NCBI GenBank assembly: GCA_964628215.1
Contig: CAZVNF010000043.1
Location: forward strand, 1-24,046
Length of the DNA: 24,046 nt
Direction: 5' to 3'
Source: CAIVAT01 sp964628215
GTDB taxonomy: Bacteria > Bacteroidota > Bacteroidia > Bacteroidales > FEN-979
This document shows positions 23,826 through 24,046 of this stretch, one piece after another (position 1 is the stretch's first letter; each line of letters begins with the position of its first letter). A model generated the notes under the pieces. It did not search any database, was not told the DNA's origin, and saw only the letters and a program-made list of their open reading frames with translations. A program made the translations under genes and the position numbers.

Positions 23826-24046
23826 ATGAAAAAACTCACGTTCATCTTATTTTTCTTCGCTGCTTTTACATTGAATGCATGCAGCAGCAATAACACCAGC
23901 GATAAAACCGGCGATTCAAATATTGAAGGACAGGTAAACAAACTGACCGCTGAATCCTTTCAGAAACTCGTTTGGGATTACAAATCAAATCCCAAGGAAT
24001 GGATTTTCAAAGGAGATCAGCCTGTGATCATTGATTTTTATGCAGA
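23826..24046 (+). CDS. Thioredoxin-like lipoprotein (3' partial)
   Basis: Only the first 73 codons are in the window. They encode a lipoprotein signal peptide (MKKLTFILFFFAAFTLNAC, lipid-modified Cys at residue 19), a Ser/Asn-rich linker, and then the start of a thioredoxin fold: FQKLVWDYKSNPKEW followed by QPVIIDFYA. In thioredoxins this strand leads directly into W-C-G-P-C or a similar active site, which would begin just past the window end, so the CxxC itself is not seen. Probable role: periplasm-facing or surface-facing disulfide reductase or redox chaperone anchored in the membrane. The start codon follows a clear -7 promoter element. The window edge cuts the gene; nothing suggests it is broken. 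Confidence 0.8.
   Translation, partial: MKKLTFILFFFAAFTLNACSSNNTSDKTGDSNIEGQVNKLTAESFQKLVWDYKSNPKEWIFKGDQPVIIDFYA

Overview
The window looks like a chromosomal fragment of a Bacteroidota (Bacteroidetes) organism. Support comes from several independent signs: a type IX secretion (T9SS) type A C-terminal sorting domain, long PKD-like/Ig-like modular surface proteins whose modules end in VNPLP, FISUMP (Fibrobacter succinogenes major paralogous) domains, tandem PepSY-like periplasmic proteins, and several upstream sequences matching the Bacteroidetes -7 promoter element TAnnTTTG. Base composition appears moderate and coding is dense; no gene-free stretch exceeds 300 bases. I saw no rRNA, tRNA, CRISPR array or complete insertion sequence.

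Region 1 (1-13651, + strand) is three consecutive giant secreted-protein genes: FISUMP-A (5' end outside the window), FISUMP-B (2122 aa) and FISUMP-C (1524 aa). Each is a chain of PKD-like beta-sandwich modules ending in a Cys-rich FISUMP domain that closes with VRCVKD and the stop codon. A and C are collinear paralogues; B shares the C-terminal end but carries nine tandem 94-95 aa modules (eight of exactly 282 nt, the ninth 285 nt). The same 282-nt module length recurs in A and C.

Region 2 (13658-16395, + strand) follows FISUMP-C after only 6 nt. It holds an OmpR/PhoB-type response regulator, a histidine kinase overlapping it by 4 nt, and two small paralogous secreted PepSY-like proteins, ending at a strong bidirectional terminator. 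The spacing makes it plausible that surface proteins and two-component system belong to one transcription unit or regulon; this is inference.

Region 3 (16472-23720) is mostly metabolic. Two histidine-degradation genes lie on the minus strand: ftcD (glutamate formimidoyltransferase/formimidoyl-THF cyclodeaminase) and hutI (imidazolonepropionase). HutI makes formiminoglutamate, and FtcD moves its formimino group to tetrahydrofolate and cyclises it. Between them, on the + strand, are an HExGH zinc-metallopeptidase lipoprotein resembling family M3 and a T9SS-sorted secreted protein of unknown function. Each convergent or downstream boundary has a near-perfect hairpin terminator. Upstream of hutI, 25 nt away on the same strand, is an orphan IS1595-type zinc-ribbon/HTH protein without a transposase catalytic domain.

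Region 4 (23826-end, + strand) is the 5' part of a thioredoxin-like lipoprotein, divergent from the zinc-ribbon gene. The two genes appear to use back-to-back promoters with the same 9-mer, TATCTTTGC.
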